Positions 1 to 13,255 of a stretch of DNA of 64,000 bases are shown one piece after another (position 1 is the first letter of the stretch; each line of letters begins with the position of its first letter). A program made the position numbers and the translations under genes. The DNA is from Cladopsammia gracilis (Eukaryota; Cnidaria; Anthozoa; Scleractinia; Dendrophylliidae): assembly GCA_022457155.1 (NCBI GenBank), contig JAJGOT010000418.1, forward strand, positions 278,501 to 342,500. The letters are read 5' to 3'. A model generated the notes under the pieces. It was not told the DNA's origin and made no database searches. It saw nothing but the letters and a program-made list of their open reading frames with translations.

Positions 1-352
1 TTATGGTAAAGTTTGGGCGAAAACCGGTTGCTATGGTAACGAGATATGACGTCATAAGTTGCAGGAGGTCAAGCCATTTTTTTGAATAAAAATGCGTGTT
101 TTTAACTTTTTTTCGGAGAAAAAACATACAATACTACCAGAAGCATCAAAGTATTTTTTCAACACTTTGATGCTTTAATTAAAATTGAATGTTATGTTAT
201 TTTGATTTTTTTATTTTGTTTTTGTTATATTGTTTTGATTTTTTAATTTTTTGATTTAATTAAAATTGAATGTTATTTTGCAACTCTAGCAAAAAATATT
301 TGCAATTTCTACATTTTTTCTGATAATTTTTTTGAATTTTCAGTAAAATCGA

Positions 353-556
353 AGATGGCGGCCATCTTGACGGCCATATTAGATGACGTCCCCACGGACC
401 CCCAGGGGCGCTACAACCCACCATATTTACCTTATCTTGTAAAGCACATCATAGGCTTTGTATTGGACGTAAAATATTTCCGAAGTATTGCAACATTGCA
501 AAACCCCCGGGGGTGGGGCAACAACCACGCCCCCTGTACCACGGTGGGGGTATGTG
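353..556 (+). repeat. Unclassified dispersed repeat, copy 1
   Basis: Compared with the reverse complement of about 20780-20960, it shares in the same order a GGCGGCC/GACGTC start, CCCCAG-GCGCTAC, ACCTTAT, TATTTCCGAA, TATTGCAACAT, AAAACCC, GCAACAACC and a CCACG-TGGGGGTAT end. The short open frame across it (355-567) shows no known domain. The class of element is unknown. Confidence 0.6.
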
Positions 557-654
557 TGCGTGAATAATGCAATTAAATTGTATTTTAGCCGATAAGGATA
601 AATCATTTCTAACCAATTCTTCAGAGATGTTTTATGTGTGGTTGTCGACTTATT

Positions 655-890
655 GATGTTGATGATAGATTGATGATGGTGTTGATGATGGGGATGATGT
701 TAATGTAAATCTTAATGATGTCAATGATGTTAATGATGATATGATCAATCTTAATAATGGTGTTGTCGCTCATTGTGATAACGATGGTCTTGATCTTGAT
801 CTTGATGATGCCATTGGAAATCATGACACAGACGATAACCAAGATGACGATAACGATGATGACGGCGATAAAGATGATGATAATCAAGGA
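655..890. repeat. Imperfect GAT-rich tract
   Basis: Degenerate GAT/GATGTT/GATAAC units. It produces Asp-rich and Ile-rich spurious frames on the two strands. Confidence 0.7.
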
Positions 891-925
891 TTTGGTTTCA
901 CCATTTCGCTTTACTCTTGTTTACT

Positions 926-3900
926 CTAACATTGAATAAAATAAATGTGATATTTACCGCAAACACCACAGCTCTTGTCACAGTTATTCTTCATGTAGGA
1001 TGGATTTTTGTCGCATTCCCCTTGAATGGCCCACTTAGGACAGTTTATGACGTCAAGATCCACGCAACCGCGCACTAAAAAGATTTGATAAATCTCATTT
1101 TTTAACAAAAATAGATGAGAAATAAACAGCTGTGTAAGACCTATGCTAAACCCGTTCTGGATCTTAAAAAATGCAATTCATAAAAATATAAAATCACAAT
1201 ACATAAATTAAGTGTGAAAAACATTACTACTGTTAGAAATGCTAATGTGAGAGTCTATCGAAATATATTTGTCTCTTTCGAAGTAAGCTGAGCTGTTAAG
1301 GTTTAGAATAGTGTGATTGGACAGCAGCATACTAATGAGCATACGGTCAATCCACTCACACGGAAAGCTCGAACTAACAACACCAGCTTTTACTCGCCGT
1401 ACAATTTAACTTAGTAAAAGCTTACTTTCCAGGCGTTCCCAAAATATTTTTCGACGTATATTCATAACGTCAATGAATGGCATGAAATCTTCTCAATATC
1501 TTACATGGACTTTGCCCTCTACCGCGTGAGGAAGCCAGCACCTAAGGATGCCATTTTTGGTTGGGTATATACCTATTTGTATGGAGGGAACATTAAAAAC
1601 ATGCGCTGGATACGGGCAAGCATATGCGTTCTTATCTGTTTCCTACTCCTTTTCTGTTCCCAGAAGAAACGAAGGCGCCCGAGAAAGTACTTAAGCGAAA
1701 CATAAACGGCAAAGAGAAATGCTAAGGAGAAATATATGTGGTTTAGGAAAAATACGTACCGCAGGAATTGCAACTTTTTAGGCAATTGTCCTTCATCCAT
1801 TGCTCATTTTTTTGACACTCGCCTTCCCCGGCCCATTTTGGACAATTGCTGTAGTAGGTATCCTGGCAGCCTGAAACATTATGAAAAAACCGCATAAAAT
1901 GCTGTTGCGAACTGCATATAAAGAAAGCAGTCTTAATTTAAATCATCACACGTTAGGATTTCATACACAGACACAAAAGTTAGAACCACCATGTGTAGCA
2001 TAATTAACAGTACTTTACAGCTGGTAAGCATTAGTAGTAGTAAAATGGAGGTTCTGCTTCAGGGGAGCCGGGGGAGTGGCTGACGTCAGTGAAGTCAGTG
2101 AAGTCATGGGTTAAAAATAGGTAGAGGTGACATCGTAATCTATTTTAAGTCAATAGGGGAGTCGGGGATAAATGACATCATAATCTATTTTTAACTCAAG
2201 AGCCGCACTGGGATAGAATGATGTAATATGATTATTTTTAGATTGTTGATTAAATATTTTTCATGCTTATAAATTCGAGCTGAGGGGATGTTAAATGAAA
2301 AGTTTAAATAGTGGTGATCTCTAAGCTAATAGGGGTATTTCTTCGAATCCGGTTTGATCTATATCGCTCTTTAGCAAGAAGTATACGTTTTCAGTGTTCC
2401 AGTTAAGAGAGGGGTCTCGGGTTAAAAACCCGACAAGGCCCTGACCTGACAAATCAAATGGCTAACTTTAGAACATTTAGAGGGACCCACAACCTGTTGA
2501 CTACTTAAGATTATTCATTGACTCCCGAGGGTGTCAAGGATGAAAATTTCATTGTTCTGTCCACCAACATGGCCGCTGTGAAAACCATCTAATTGTTTTC
2601 ACCACCACCGCCACACAATTTCTATTGTTTTAACCACCACCACCACAATTCTATTGTTTTCACCACAGCCACCACCACAATTCTATTGTTTTAACCACCA
2701 CCACCACAATTCTATTTGTTCTAACCACCACCACTACCACAATTCCATTGTTTTAACCACCACCACCACAATTCTATTGTTTTTACCACAACCACCACCA
2801 CAATTCTATTGTTTTAACCACCACCACCACAATTCTATTGTTTTTACCACAAACACCACCGCAATTCTATTGTTTTTACCACAACCACAACCACCACCAC
2901 CACAATTATATTGTTTCCACCACAACCGCCACCGCCACAATTCTTTTGTTTTTACCACCACAACCACAATTCTATTTCCGCACTGGTAGAGATTGTGCGG
3001 CCTGTCAACCCTTGCTATTTCCCACTGTTTTAAAGATTCCTTGTTTTAAAGATTCCTAGTTTTAAAGGTTTCTTGTTTTAAAGATTCCCGTTTTAAAGAT
3101 TCCCCGTTTTAAAGATTCCTCTTTCTAAAGATTCTTTGCTTTAAAGATTCCCTGTTTTAAAGATTCCTCGTTTTAAAGATTCCGGGTACAATATAAGTTT
3201 ACCGGGTACGACATAACAGCATCCTGGCTACGATATAACATTACCGGGTACGATATAACAGTACTGGTTACGAGATGACATCACCGAGTACGACATAACA
3301 GCATACCGGGCACGATAAGACAGTAAACCGGCAATACGATACAATAAGCGAGTTCGGAGTTTGAAGAATAAGTTCAGTGTTATTTAAAATAGCTGAATTT
3401 TAATTCTATTGTATTTTTTAATTAATGCTTGTTTTTATCCCGACGCACGCTCATGTTTTTAGTAATCCGAATTAGCTTATACACCATACGATACGATCCA
3501 ATAACATTTTTATCCAAAATTCCCCTCCATGCACATTGCCAAAAAACGATGTTTCCATTTTGACCATAATACTTGTTTGCCTATTTCGTTCTTACAGAGG
3601 ACACATGTGAAAACAACGAGCTGCCCTGAAGGGTGTTATATACTTACTGCAAAGTCCGGGGTCGATATAAATATCATCAATGGCAATGTCAGAGTAACCA
3701 GCCTCCTTAATGATGGCTTCAAACGTCAGCTAAAAAAATAAAAGGATTACATGTATGCCCTGTTAAATATGTATCCAAATAAAATGTCTTGTTCTTTAGG
3801 TATACTTTTGACATCAAATTAATAACAATGTCCCCCCACACATACACACATACACACACACAAAGACACTTCCCAACAAAATGAAAGGAAGTTCCACAAA

Positions 3901-6587
3901 CCCTGTATTGAGCACTGGTATCAATATTCTTTGCAGCGCTGTTCCAGCCCATGCCTTGATTTCCATTCTCGTAAAAAAGAAGATAGCTCGTTCCTCCTGC
4001 TATTTCGATGTGAACCTTCAGCTCGCCTATGGTACTCCCATACATATTGTAATAAAACTTAAAACACTGGCCTCCGGGAACTGGGTTCATCCAGGAGCTA
4101 ATTAGCAGGGCGTTGTAGTTCGCTTGTGCTGGGAAAGATGATTCCACATACAGATAGTTGCCAACAGCAGTTCCTAGTCGAAACGAAAACAGTATCACAA
4201 ATCAAATAAACGAAAGGCTTAAACCTTTAACTATCACAAATCGGATCCGAGACCTATCGTTTTTGTGTCTATTGCGCATGAGCGCGTAGACTCTACCCTA
4301 TCGACAGGCCGTAAGTTTCTTTACTTGAAGGAAATAGATTCCTTTTTTTCAACCGGAAGTTTGTTAACATGAAGTTATTAACAATAGAACTGCCAACACC
4401 CGATTGACAGCTGTAACAATGATGCAATCACTGGAAAACAGAAAGAGATCGCATATCAAGTGGGCCGCGTTGCGCGAAAAGGGCCCGGACGACATATTTT
4501 CTCGATTTTGAGTTTTCAGCTTTTTTGCCCACTTCAATCCCTAAATAATATAATGGAAGAGAAAAAAGTCAGGAAATAAAAATTAAAACCGTAAAAATCG
4601 CGCCTTGAATGCACATACCGCAAGGCTTCCGCCATTTTGAGCAGCTGATTTCAAATGCAAATTACTCGAAATCACGTATCATGTCGTCCGGGCCCTTCTC
4701 GCGAGACGCGGCCTAAATTTAAATGTTAAAAAATGACACGTGACCTGAATTACGCAAACACCTTTCCACATATTCTACAGACTAAATTTTGAAAAAGTCG
4801 ACAATATCTAGTGCTTCTCTGCGTTTCTAAACATTTTGCAAAATCGATCTAAGAATTTTTCTTACTTATAAACGAGCGTTGTCTTACCAAATGTATGGTC
4901 CGCTTCTGGCCCAGTATCCATAGTCTGAGTGTGGCCTTTCTTCCTCTGCCAGTCCAAATTATCGGTGTTAGTGTTATGCCACATTCCAAACCCGGCTTCG
5001 AAGTCAGTGTCATCAAAATCTTATAGATGTGGAGAAAAAATTCTGAAAAATTAATGTATTTGCCGCAATAACTTTACAATGGTATATCGGGCAATATTGT
5101 TCCGTTAATCAGAGGAGACTATTGTCGAGGTGATGAAATTGTAATGGGAGTGGCATATGGTGAATTTGACCAAAAGTAGATGGACGTGAGAATTCAAGCG
5201 ACCAAGTCTGTGTTACATTTGCTGTTAATCATTTTGATGACTAAGGAAGTGCTGTATTAAAAGGCCATAAAAGGAAACTAGGAGTGCAAAGAGAACCTTA
5301 CATCCCGAACCAATACAGTATTTACACGCATATCGCGACTAGTGCTACTTCGCTCTAACACTTCCATCGTTCTACAAATTCTACTCACCGAGGGCACATC
5401 TCCTCGTTACACAGACTTCTGTCTCAGATGAGTCTCCCGAACAATTCTTCCCGCCATGCATTGGAGCTGGATCGTTGCACTTTCTGGTCCGCGATCTCAG
5501 GCCATCTCCGCACGTGACACTGCAAACCGACCAATCAGACCAACGGCCCCAACTACCATCCACACCTGCATTAACCAATACTCTTTGAAAAATAGTAATC
5601 TAATGGTAAATTATGTATGTTCAGTTGGCTCAACAACGTTGACTGAAACAGCATAATAAGGCGCAAAAGGCGGCCGCAATCACTGCATTCCTGATCTCAC
5701 ACCAACCATCAAACCATCGGTAAATGCGAACAGGGCAGGGCAGGGCAGAACAGGGCAGGGCAGGGCAGAACAGGGCAGGGCAGGGCAGAACAGGGCAGGG
5801 CAGAACAGGGCAGGGAAGGGCAGGGCAGGGCAGAACAGGGCAGGGCAGGACCGGGCAGGGCAGGGCAGAACAGGGCAGGGCAGAACAGGGCAGGTTATTA
5901 AGTCTCCTTCTCTGTTTCGAAGAGTAATCTAAAGTTCGTAAATGCCTAATCTAGTTTGGCGAGACAAACGTCACGACGACACGTTCATCATACAAGACAT
6001 CAAGCACAGTCAGTTTAATTACACTGGTTCGCTTAAGACCCTAGTTAGTGAAATGATGAGGGAAAAGAAATAATAATGAAACAGCCCGGACGGGGTACTT
6101 CTCCATAAGAGGAACTTAGATATCCCTCAACGAGGATTATAGTGCTATTTATTTCATTAGGGGGAGGGTGAACGGGCGCAGTGAGATCAAGACCCGGAAG
6201 AGAAGAGGGTGGAAAATCCACGGAAGGCGAATAAAGGCAAAACAGAAATACGAAAAATAATATCTTATAATAGAACCGTCATCAGAGAAGGGCGAAATCC
6301 AGTAGCACAGTATAGGAAATTGCACATCACTCCTTTCTATAAACCAATCATAACATTACCATAACATTCACTTTGTGTGCATGCCACTCTTTGCGTCTCG
6401 ATGCCATAGACATTAACGTTTCCTCCACACGACTGTGGGTTGCCATTGTGATAACAGTAGCGCTCTCTGGCTTTGTAACAGGCAGCATCGCAAGGCGTGT
6501 AGCCTGTCCAGGAGGTCCAGCCGTGTTGCGTTGCTGATAGACAATATCAAAAAATGATTGAATTCTAAGTCATAACCATAACAAATT

Positions 6588-6682
<95 letters not shown>

Positions 6683-9600
6683 AATTTGTAATTTGTTATA
6701 TTATAAGCAATAACAAATGAATTAAAACTTGTCATTTAAAAACTTGTTACTCGTTCACACGAGCATGTCTTATCATGTTTTCCTTGACAAATTCCTCTTT
6801 CAAACTTTTTCGTCAGAAATTGCAGCCCCAACAGTCACTCCAGAAGAGCAAAAATAAGGATCTTATCAGAGATTACTTATTGCAAGAAGAAAAAGTGTAA
6901 AATTTAAAAACTTGTTACTCGTTCACACGAGCATGTCTACATGTTTTCCTTGACAAATTCCTCGTCTAAAGGGTAAAATGTACTTTCTAAACAAGCAGAC
7001 ATGAGCAAATAACTTGACTAATGAGAAATGTTAAGGGAAAATTGCTCTTGTGGATCCAGCTTTACAGTTTACACGAAAGCAACCTTAGCAGTTATGAAAT
7101 GTCTCGCGTATGCCGTTTTCACTTACTTGAGATGCAGTCGTAAAGAGCATTTATCTCAATGATATCTTTTTGGCTCAACCTTCTATCTTGAGGGCCAAAC
7201 TCCATAGTCCCGTCATCGATTCTCTCAATTGTTGGCAAGCCATTCTTGGTAAAGGCCTTTCGATCGTAGTGCATAATTGATTGAAAGTCATATAACTTTC
7301 CCAAGTCATCGAGTGTTTTCCAGCTGTACTTATCAAATTGGTTGGCAAAACCTGTGGGAAAGAATAACAAAAGCGCTAGCCAAACACAGAAACATTTGGA
7401 ATCGACCCGAACGAAAGATCTGAAAATCTGTCATCTGACCACCATTTTAATACGATTAGCTTCTTTTATGTGGCCTGAGACGTTTTCAACTGGGGGATAA
7501 ATGACCTAATTTTTCATACAAATCCTTTTAAACTGTCATACAAGTTTATCTTATCCAAATAGGTCACGTGATGTACGAGGTGCAAGAGGTCTATTCCATC
7601 CAAAACACATACCCTGCAATTGCCTTTTCTTACCATCAATAATGTTCTCCCAGTTAATCTTCACATAACCACTTCGATCTGCACGAGATTGCTCATGAAA
7701 GAATCCTTAAAAATGGAAAGCATGAAAACAAGTTAGTAGAAATGTGAAGGTTGATACGCCCACTTACCTACCAATTTACCTGGTTATGCACCCACTCAAG
7801 TGCCAGGTTCGAGAATTTCAACGGTCCTGTTTGTTTACTGGTTAGTTGTTGTAAAAGATTTATCTTGATGGTGATCTCCAATTAATCTTCAGAGAATTTT
7901 GAACGCCCATCCATCTGCCATTCAACCCATAGACTTCGTTCCGCGAGATGGAAAAAACTCATGATCGAGTAATTTCAGGAAATACAGAAGATGAATATGT
8001 TTCGAATAATTGAAGTCACAAAAAATGTTGAGCCACGTAGCACTGGTGATGCACACAGAGTTAATTCTCTGATTCCTTGTATGTTTCGAATTGGTCTATG
8101 GTAAGTTTTTAGTTTGTTTATCGATTATCATTGCAGATTGTTATCATGCTATGAGATACCAGTGGCAATGGAAAACAATTGATGTAATAAAAGAAAAGGA
8201 AGTTTTTGATTGGAGACCTTGCTTTACCATCATTGATCAACCGATTTCAATGAATTCAGTATTCATTGACAATGATCAATTTTATTGATTATCCGGCAGA
8301 CTGAGTTTACTGCACTTACCAATGGCATGCATGAGTTCGTGTATAATAGTACCGACATGGTTACATCCGTCTCCTATTGACACCTTCTGAGAACCTGTCT
8401 CGGAGTACCTAGTCCCCACTCTGCTGGAACATCTACAATAAAGCAAAACAATCCAGTGTGTTATAAGGACAAAATTAATAAGAAAGGAAAACCTTAGGGG
8501 CGCGGATAGTTAGCCGATTGCTACCCAAAGTTTCCGATGCCAACTAAAATTCGCACGAAACCTCCAACAGCCTGACGGGGAACAAAAATAAGGATCGCCA
8601 CAAAATTAATTTCCCTCGGACAAGATCTTCAAAAAAAAAAACAATTAATCTTCATGCAGAACCCAAACTGAAAAGTGCTTGCTTTTGCAGTCAAGATATA
8701 AACTTTGGAGTTTACCTTAATTCCCAACCAGAAAAACAAAATTTTGCATTCTTCATTGCATTGGAACACATGTTTTCGGAAAACTTTAATTTCGTTTATT
8801 TCTTCACTTTTATAGACATCACATTCGGTAAATATTTTCCGTAATGCAATATATGTACTACACTCTAATTTTCTGTATGACCAGGGAATTAATATATTCT
8901 TCCGTGAGCACGATAGAAAAACAACATAACGCGTAGGAAAATTACACTACTTTACCCTTGGCTTTTCTTCTAGAATGTAAAAAAATATATGGTAAATTCT
9001 GGTACGCACTTGCGTACTTCGAGTGAAGGCAGACACGCCCTAGTTTATGATATGTATAGACAAGAAGCTTCACGCCTTGTATTATTCAGACGCTAGAAAT
9101 CTTTGTTTGTGAGAGTATAAAATATTTAAAAGCGTTTTTCGAGGTGACTCTCTTAAGACGAAACTTACAACGTTCGTGGAAAGAAAGAGTTTTAGCCGCG
9201 TAAGTTTAATTAAAGAAAGACACTTTGTGCTAATTATATAACGATGTAAGAATGTTGACAAGTTATTTTTGCATAAGAAGATCAACTAGAAAGAATCGGT
9301 TTTGTTTTAGTTTATGATATATATGATAAGGTGTGTATAAAGAAGGTCAAACCATGTATTACATTGTCACAAACACTTCGCCGTTCTCGAGATCAGCAGA
9401 AAGCAGCTTTCGGCTCATGCGTTTTACATCTTGTTCGCAAATTCATTTGGTGTCCTTATGACAACAAAACACGTGGTTAAGTATATGCGCTACGTACCCG
9501 TAGTCGCTGTCAAAGCGAATGTAGTTTGACTGAGAGCCGTCGTATGGGACAAATCTTAAACAAGTGTTGTCATGAAAATTTTGAATGGCTTCGTAGAGGT

Positions 9601-12600
9601 TAGAAGTTATGTGAGCTGCAAAGAAATAAAATAATTAAAATATAAACCTTCATATGGCTCTGATTAGTGGCAGATCTATGGCAGCGCTCACCAACCACCC
9701 CCCTCCCCCCTCCCCCCTCCCCTCCCCCCCTTGGGCTAGGTATGGCACGCATTGGATCACAAAACCACTTAATACTTGAAGTTTAAATTCTCCCTAACTT
9801 CCTTGCGTGTTTTTATTATTTAATGTCAGATGAATGCGGCCATTTTCAATGTCCTTTTTTCTGTGGCTCAAATTGCCTCAATCCTTGTACATTAGTACTG
9901 GGAATTCCACAATTGCTAACAGTTGCATGCAAACACCTAGTTCCCGTAAATGTTTTGTTTCATCTGTATGTGATCAGAACAACGTAAAAGAAACACAAAA
10001 ATTTCATGTTGTAAAAATTGTATATGATAATGTGTTAATATAATTATTACTCATGTGAGAAGGGACATGGTATGGAATGATCCTTGTTTTCCAAAGTAGT
10101 TTCTTTTCTCTGATAGCGTTTCTCTTGCTCCTCGTCATATTTGCACCATGTATGATTTCTTCCAGCTCTGGGTCCATGATGATATCTCCTTGATAAAACT
10201 TCTGAATCAAATGTTTTTCTGCGAAAAAAAAGAAAGGTCTGACTCATTCTCACCCGTTGATATTTTTCATCAACGGCATCTGTTTGTTAAGTTTTTTTTT
10301 AAACTTTTAAGAGTTGCAAGACTTGACCCGTCATTGAAGTAAAAAAAAATAAGGGCACATAACAATATAAACATAATGCATAATATTTATATATAGTTAG
10401 GCTCAGACTAACAGCGTCGCCCTCTGAAGACCCTCTGAACAAGCTTAATTAAGATGAAACTTAACTTAGGTGAAAGGTCGGAAGCACAAGAATTAAGATT
10501 GATGACGACCGGGCTATTTTCAATTTTAGCAATTCTCAAAAACAGTATTACCCGACCGTCTGCACAGTACATTTAGACCGTACAAAAGTTCAAAAAAAAA
10601 AAAATCGAAAAAAATCTTCGTCTAGAATAACTATTACGACTATTTTCCGAATAAAATACAGTTGTTGTTGCTTGTCAAAAAATGCCCGAGAAACTGATTT
10701 GGAAATCAAAATTTCAAAAATACACAAACACATTTGCATAAGGCGACGCAAGTATAAAATCTAAGTCTTGTTTTGTTTACATAAAATCGCTTTTCAATCC
10801 ATGTTATAAATGAACAAACACATAAAAATGGACAGCACAACCTTCTTTCGAAATATTTTATTCAAAGCTCCATTAGTTTATGTTTAAAAGCAAAACGCGT
10901 TGAGAATATAGAGCATCGAGGCCGAGCCGTGTCTTCGATGAAATTCTTGAAATTAATACAACTGAATTTAAGCTACACGTTTATAAACAATTCTCCAAAA
11001 CTAACGAGAACACAAACAAAAAGTCAATCACAGATTTGATTTCAAGATAAATTCCCATCGAAAAATGTAATTTGTTTTACCTTTAAGTCCCTCCGGCGAC
11101 TACTGTACTTTGAAATTCTTTAAATCTCCGCTTTGGTGCTGAAATCCGTAAAACGAAACAGTCTCTTCGCATTGCTAAAAACGTATAGTTCCTCGAAGCA
11201 AGATTTTATCCCTGAAAGCTCTTCTTTTTCCACTAAAGCGGCTTCTGAGTATCCCTTAATTAGTATCCTGTCTTGAGTAGCAAACCGCAAAAAAAAAATG
11301 TTGGGTAATAACGACTTTAATTCTCCGCTGACAAAAGCAAAAAATCCTGCAACGGCTAAAGTGTTTACCGAGCTGACGGCTGTGTAGCCAAGCGAAAATC
11401 AAAACCTCAAAGATCCCGGATGTTTTGTGGCGTCACACGCGCATGTTTTGCGACGTCGCATGCGCCTGCGACCTAGCCCTGCTCAACCCGGGCGGCGGGC
11501 ACACACGCGCCCGCCAAACATTCCGCTAGCCATGACCATGAAAAATGGTGGACATAGGTTCTATGAGCATGGTGCTCCGCCGGGCCTTCGGCCCGTGGGC
11601 TCCGCTATAAAACAAGTCTTTTTTAAGGATGTATTATCTGAGACGTGCAATATTAATATATTCAAAGACGAACAATAGGTACGGTTAGGGGTAAACTTAA
11701 TAGCATCAAGAATACATATACCCATCAGCTTTGTTGGTGTAATGTTTTCCCTTTTTCAGTTGTTTTTGGTGTCAGAACCCATTTTTAAAAGTGCAGGCGC
11801 GTGTGATGAATTTCACTTACGCTCCACCGCGGTCAAACGTCTGAGGCGTTTTTCGTTTTATTTAGTGGGATTTTATTTAATATTAAATGGGAATATGGAT
11901 CAGGATATATGAAAAAATTAGTTGGTGTTGCTATCTTTTAATTATTCTCAAAATGACAAGCTTTTTCCGTTGAAAACTGACCAAAACTCTTTGCGCCTGA
12001 TCAAAATTATGTTGGCAAATGGCGCCGACAACTCTGCAGTTCACAGTTTTTAAACGCTTAGAACCTTTTTGGTAAACTTTCAAAACGTTTGGTAAATTGA
12101 CAGTGTATTGACAATATATTAAACTTTAAACAGTGAAAATGACAAACTTAACTTTTAAGTACTTTTCTTAACTTTTGCAAATTTCTCTCGTTTAACCTAC
12201 TTTCGTTGTTTCGTTCCAGTTCCTTAAACACATTTTCTTGTTTCTCTTTAGCTGCGTTTCTCTTCATGTGCGCGAAGTTCACCGCGATGATGCGCCCCAT
12301 CTCTGTTTCGTGATCTAAAAAATAACCCGGAAAATAAATTAATAGAAATTGGAATTTTGGGGGTTTTTGGCGATACATAGATCTGACTGTTTGAGAACAC
12401 TTTTTAATTACAAATAATGGCAAAAGAGCTACCGATATATATACTATTCCGAAATTAGCTCAACCATTGAAGATGACAAGAAAAACCTTTTTCTGGTATT
12501 ATATCTTGTTTCTATCCTCAGTTGTTCAACCAGCATACCTCTGTTTGCAATATTTTCTGGTTTCACATTGTCTTCTTGCTTGCCGTGATCTCCTGAAAAA

Positions 12601-13255
12601 AGTTATTTGTTAAAAAGAACAAGACAGTTAACAAAGATAATAAATGTAATGGCATCTGACGTATATCTTCAGTTGATGAACAACCTCTCGAGACGATAAG
12701 ACGGAGCGCTTATAAGGCTGGATACAATTGCTTAAATTATACGTGATACATTTGTGGCGAGAGAGTCTTGATCCCCAGTCTGTGTTCATTTGAATAGAAA
12801 GGTCTTGAGAAGTACTTATATGCGGTGCTCTATGCTTTTTAGACATTTTGCAAACTGAAACTGGACGGGTTTTGTGTTATTTTCGCTGTTTTCGGGTTAA
12901 GTAACTTCACTACCTAGATTAGGAGATTTCTGCTGCCAATTTTCCACAATCAGGAAATATACTTTGGTATCATGATCACTTGGCATTTCTAAACACAATT
13001 AATAGACACAAATCTGCATTTCCTTCTGTAAAATCACTTCATCCTTTCTTGGTTTTTAATTTTGTGATCTACTAAAAAGAAGCTCAGGGTTGTCAGTCAT
13101 AAGCTTTTAGGTGTCACCTAAGTTAAATAGGAAATCTTTGCAAATTGCAAAGTTGTAACAAAAGAATACAAACCGATTTCTCTCTCCAAGACGTAAGAAT
13201 GGATGCTAACAACGAGCAGACAACAGAAAACTACCAGAATTCGTATTTGCAGCAT
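926..13255 (-). CDS. Secreted astacin metalloprotease with TSP1, TSP1-like, MAM and two ShKT domains
   Basis: Zinc endopeptidase of the astacin (M12A) family, predicted secreted. Exons 5'->3' on minus: 13255-13174, 12988-12914, 12592-12539, 12314-12201, 10218-10051, 9615-9498, 8432-8320, 7705-7634, 7351-7127, 6533-6372, 5565-5389, 5019-4888, 4173-3902, 3729-3648, 1870-1760, 1074-958; about 691 residues. Order: signal peptide (start MLQIRILVVFCC); long propeptide ending in an aspartate-switch motif FYQGD (116-120) and furin-type RSKR (138-141); catalytic domain with HELMHAIGFFH (235-245) and Met-turn SIMHYD; TSP1-like domain; TSP1 (WGRWSDWSVCSVTCG); MAM domain over three exons; two ShKT domains. 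Almost every junction is phase 1. The 3' end is uncertain: the last ShKT exon can stop at 926 by read-through (tail ending YFIQC) or splice at a good GTAAAT donor at 957 to an unseen exon. Comparable astacin/ShKT proteases are known from Hydra and hydrozoan polyps; the exact domain set is read from this sequence. Confidence 0.9.
1946..2031. repeat. Solitary monomer of the ~105-bp satellite
   Basis: Contains the shared core TTAGGATTTCAT, AAAAGTTAGAACCACC and the TAGCATAAT/ACAGTAC blocks seen in the array at about 18215-18930. It lies in an intron of the first astacin gene. Confidence 0.6.
2598..2973. repeat. Minisatellite, ~33-bp CCACCA/CAATTCTATTG units
   Basis: About a dozen imperfect units pairing a CCACCACCA run with ACAATTCTATTGTTTT. 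It lies in the intron between the MAM and first ShKT exons and explains the His/Thr-rich open frames. Confidence 0.85.
3027..3320. repeat. Two adjoining minisatellites (13-bp, then ~21-bp units)
   Basis: Positions 3027-3182 are about twelve copies of TTTTAAAGATTCC. They are followed directly by about six diverged units of the type GGTACGATATAACAG. Both lie in the same astacin intron as the preceding array. Confidence 0.85.
5727..5895 (+). repeat. CAGGG / CAGAA minisatellite, G-rich
   Basis: Tandem CAGGG units interrupted by CAGAA. The + strand carries many GGG runs spaced by CA or CAGAACA, while the transcript of the surrounding minus-strand gene carries the C-rich strand. It lies in the intron between the TSP1-like and TSP1 exons of the first astacin. 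Confidence 0.9.
6578..6699. repeat. TC microsatellite inside a 16-bp inverted repeat
   Basis: About 87 bp of TC (6593-6679) sit exactly between ATAACAAATTACAAAT (6578-6593) and its reverse complement (6684-6699). Confidence 0.85.
6734..6966. repeat. Direct repeat pair of ~62 bp
   Basis: Copies at about 6736-6797 and 6903-6963 share AAAAACTTGTTACTCG, TTCACACGAGCATGTCT and TTTTCCTTGACAAATTCCTC. They lie in the intron between the last catalytic exon and the TSP1-like exon. Confidence 0.8.
9695..9732. repeat. C-rich low-complexity tract
   Basis: Run of CCCCTCCCCCC units in an intron of the first astacin gene. Confidence 0.8.
11420..11610. other. GC-rich island inside an intron
   Basis: Within the otherwise AT-rich intron 10219-12200, this stretch is rich in CpG and GCGC words (GCATGCGC, GGGCGGCGGGC). 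No exon or known motif was recognised; the rest of that intron shows nothing I can name. Confidence 0.4.

Larger units (their letters stand above)
1..925. other. Left edge: non-coding, AT-rich, with a dispersed repeat and a GAT-rich tract
   Basis: No exon is recognised here. Positions 353-556 hold one copy of a dispersed repeat whose second copy lies inverted at about 20780-20960. Positions 655-890 are an imperfect GAT trinucleotide tract, which explains the low-complexity open frames there. If the astacin gene to the right has a further 3' exon, it could lie here or beyond the window. Confidence 0.6.

Noticed and set aside
2654..3059. His/Thr/Phe-rich open frames on plus
   Set aside because: Translation of the CCACCA minisatellite; no start context, splice sites or domain.
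5724..5927. Gly/Gln/Arg-rich open frame on plus
   Set aside because: Translation of the CAGGG minisatellite within an astacin intron.
11427..11678. Arg/Pro-rich open frame on plus
   Set aside because: Lies in the GC-rich intronic island; composition alone explains the open frame.
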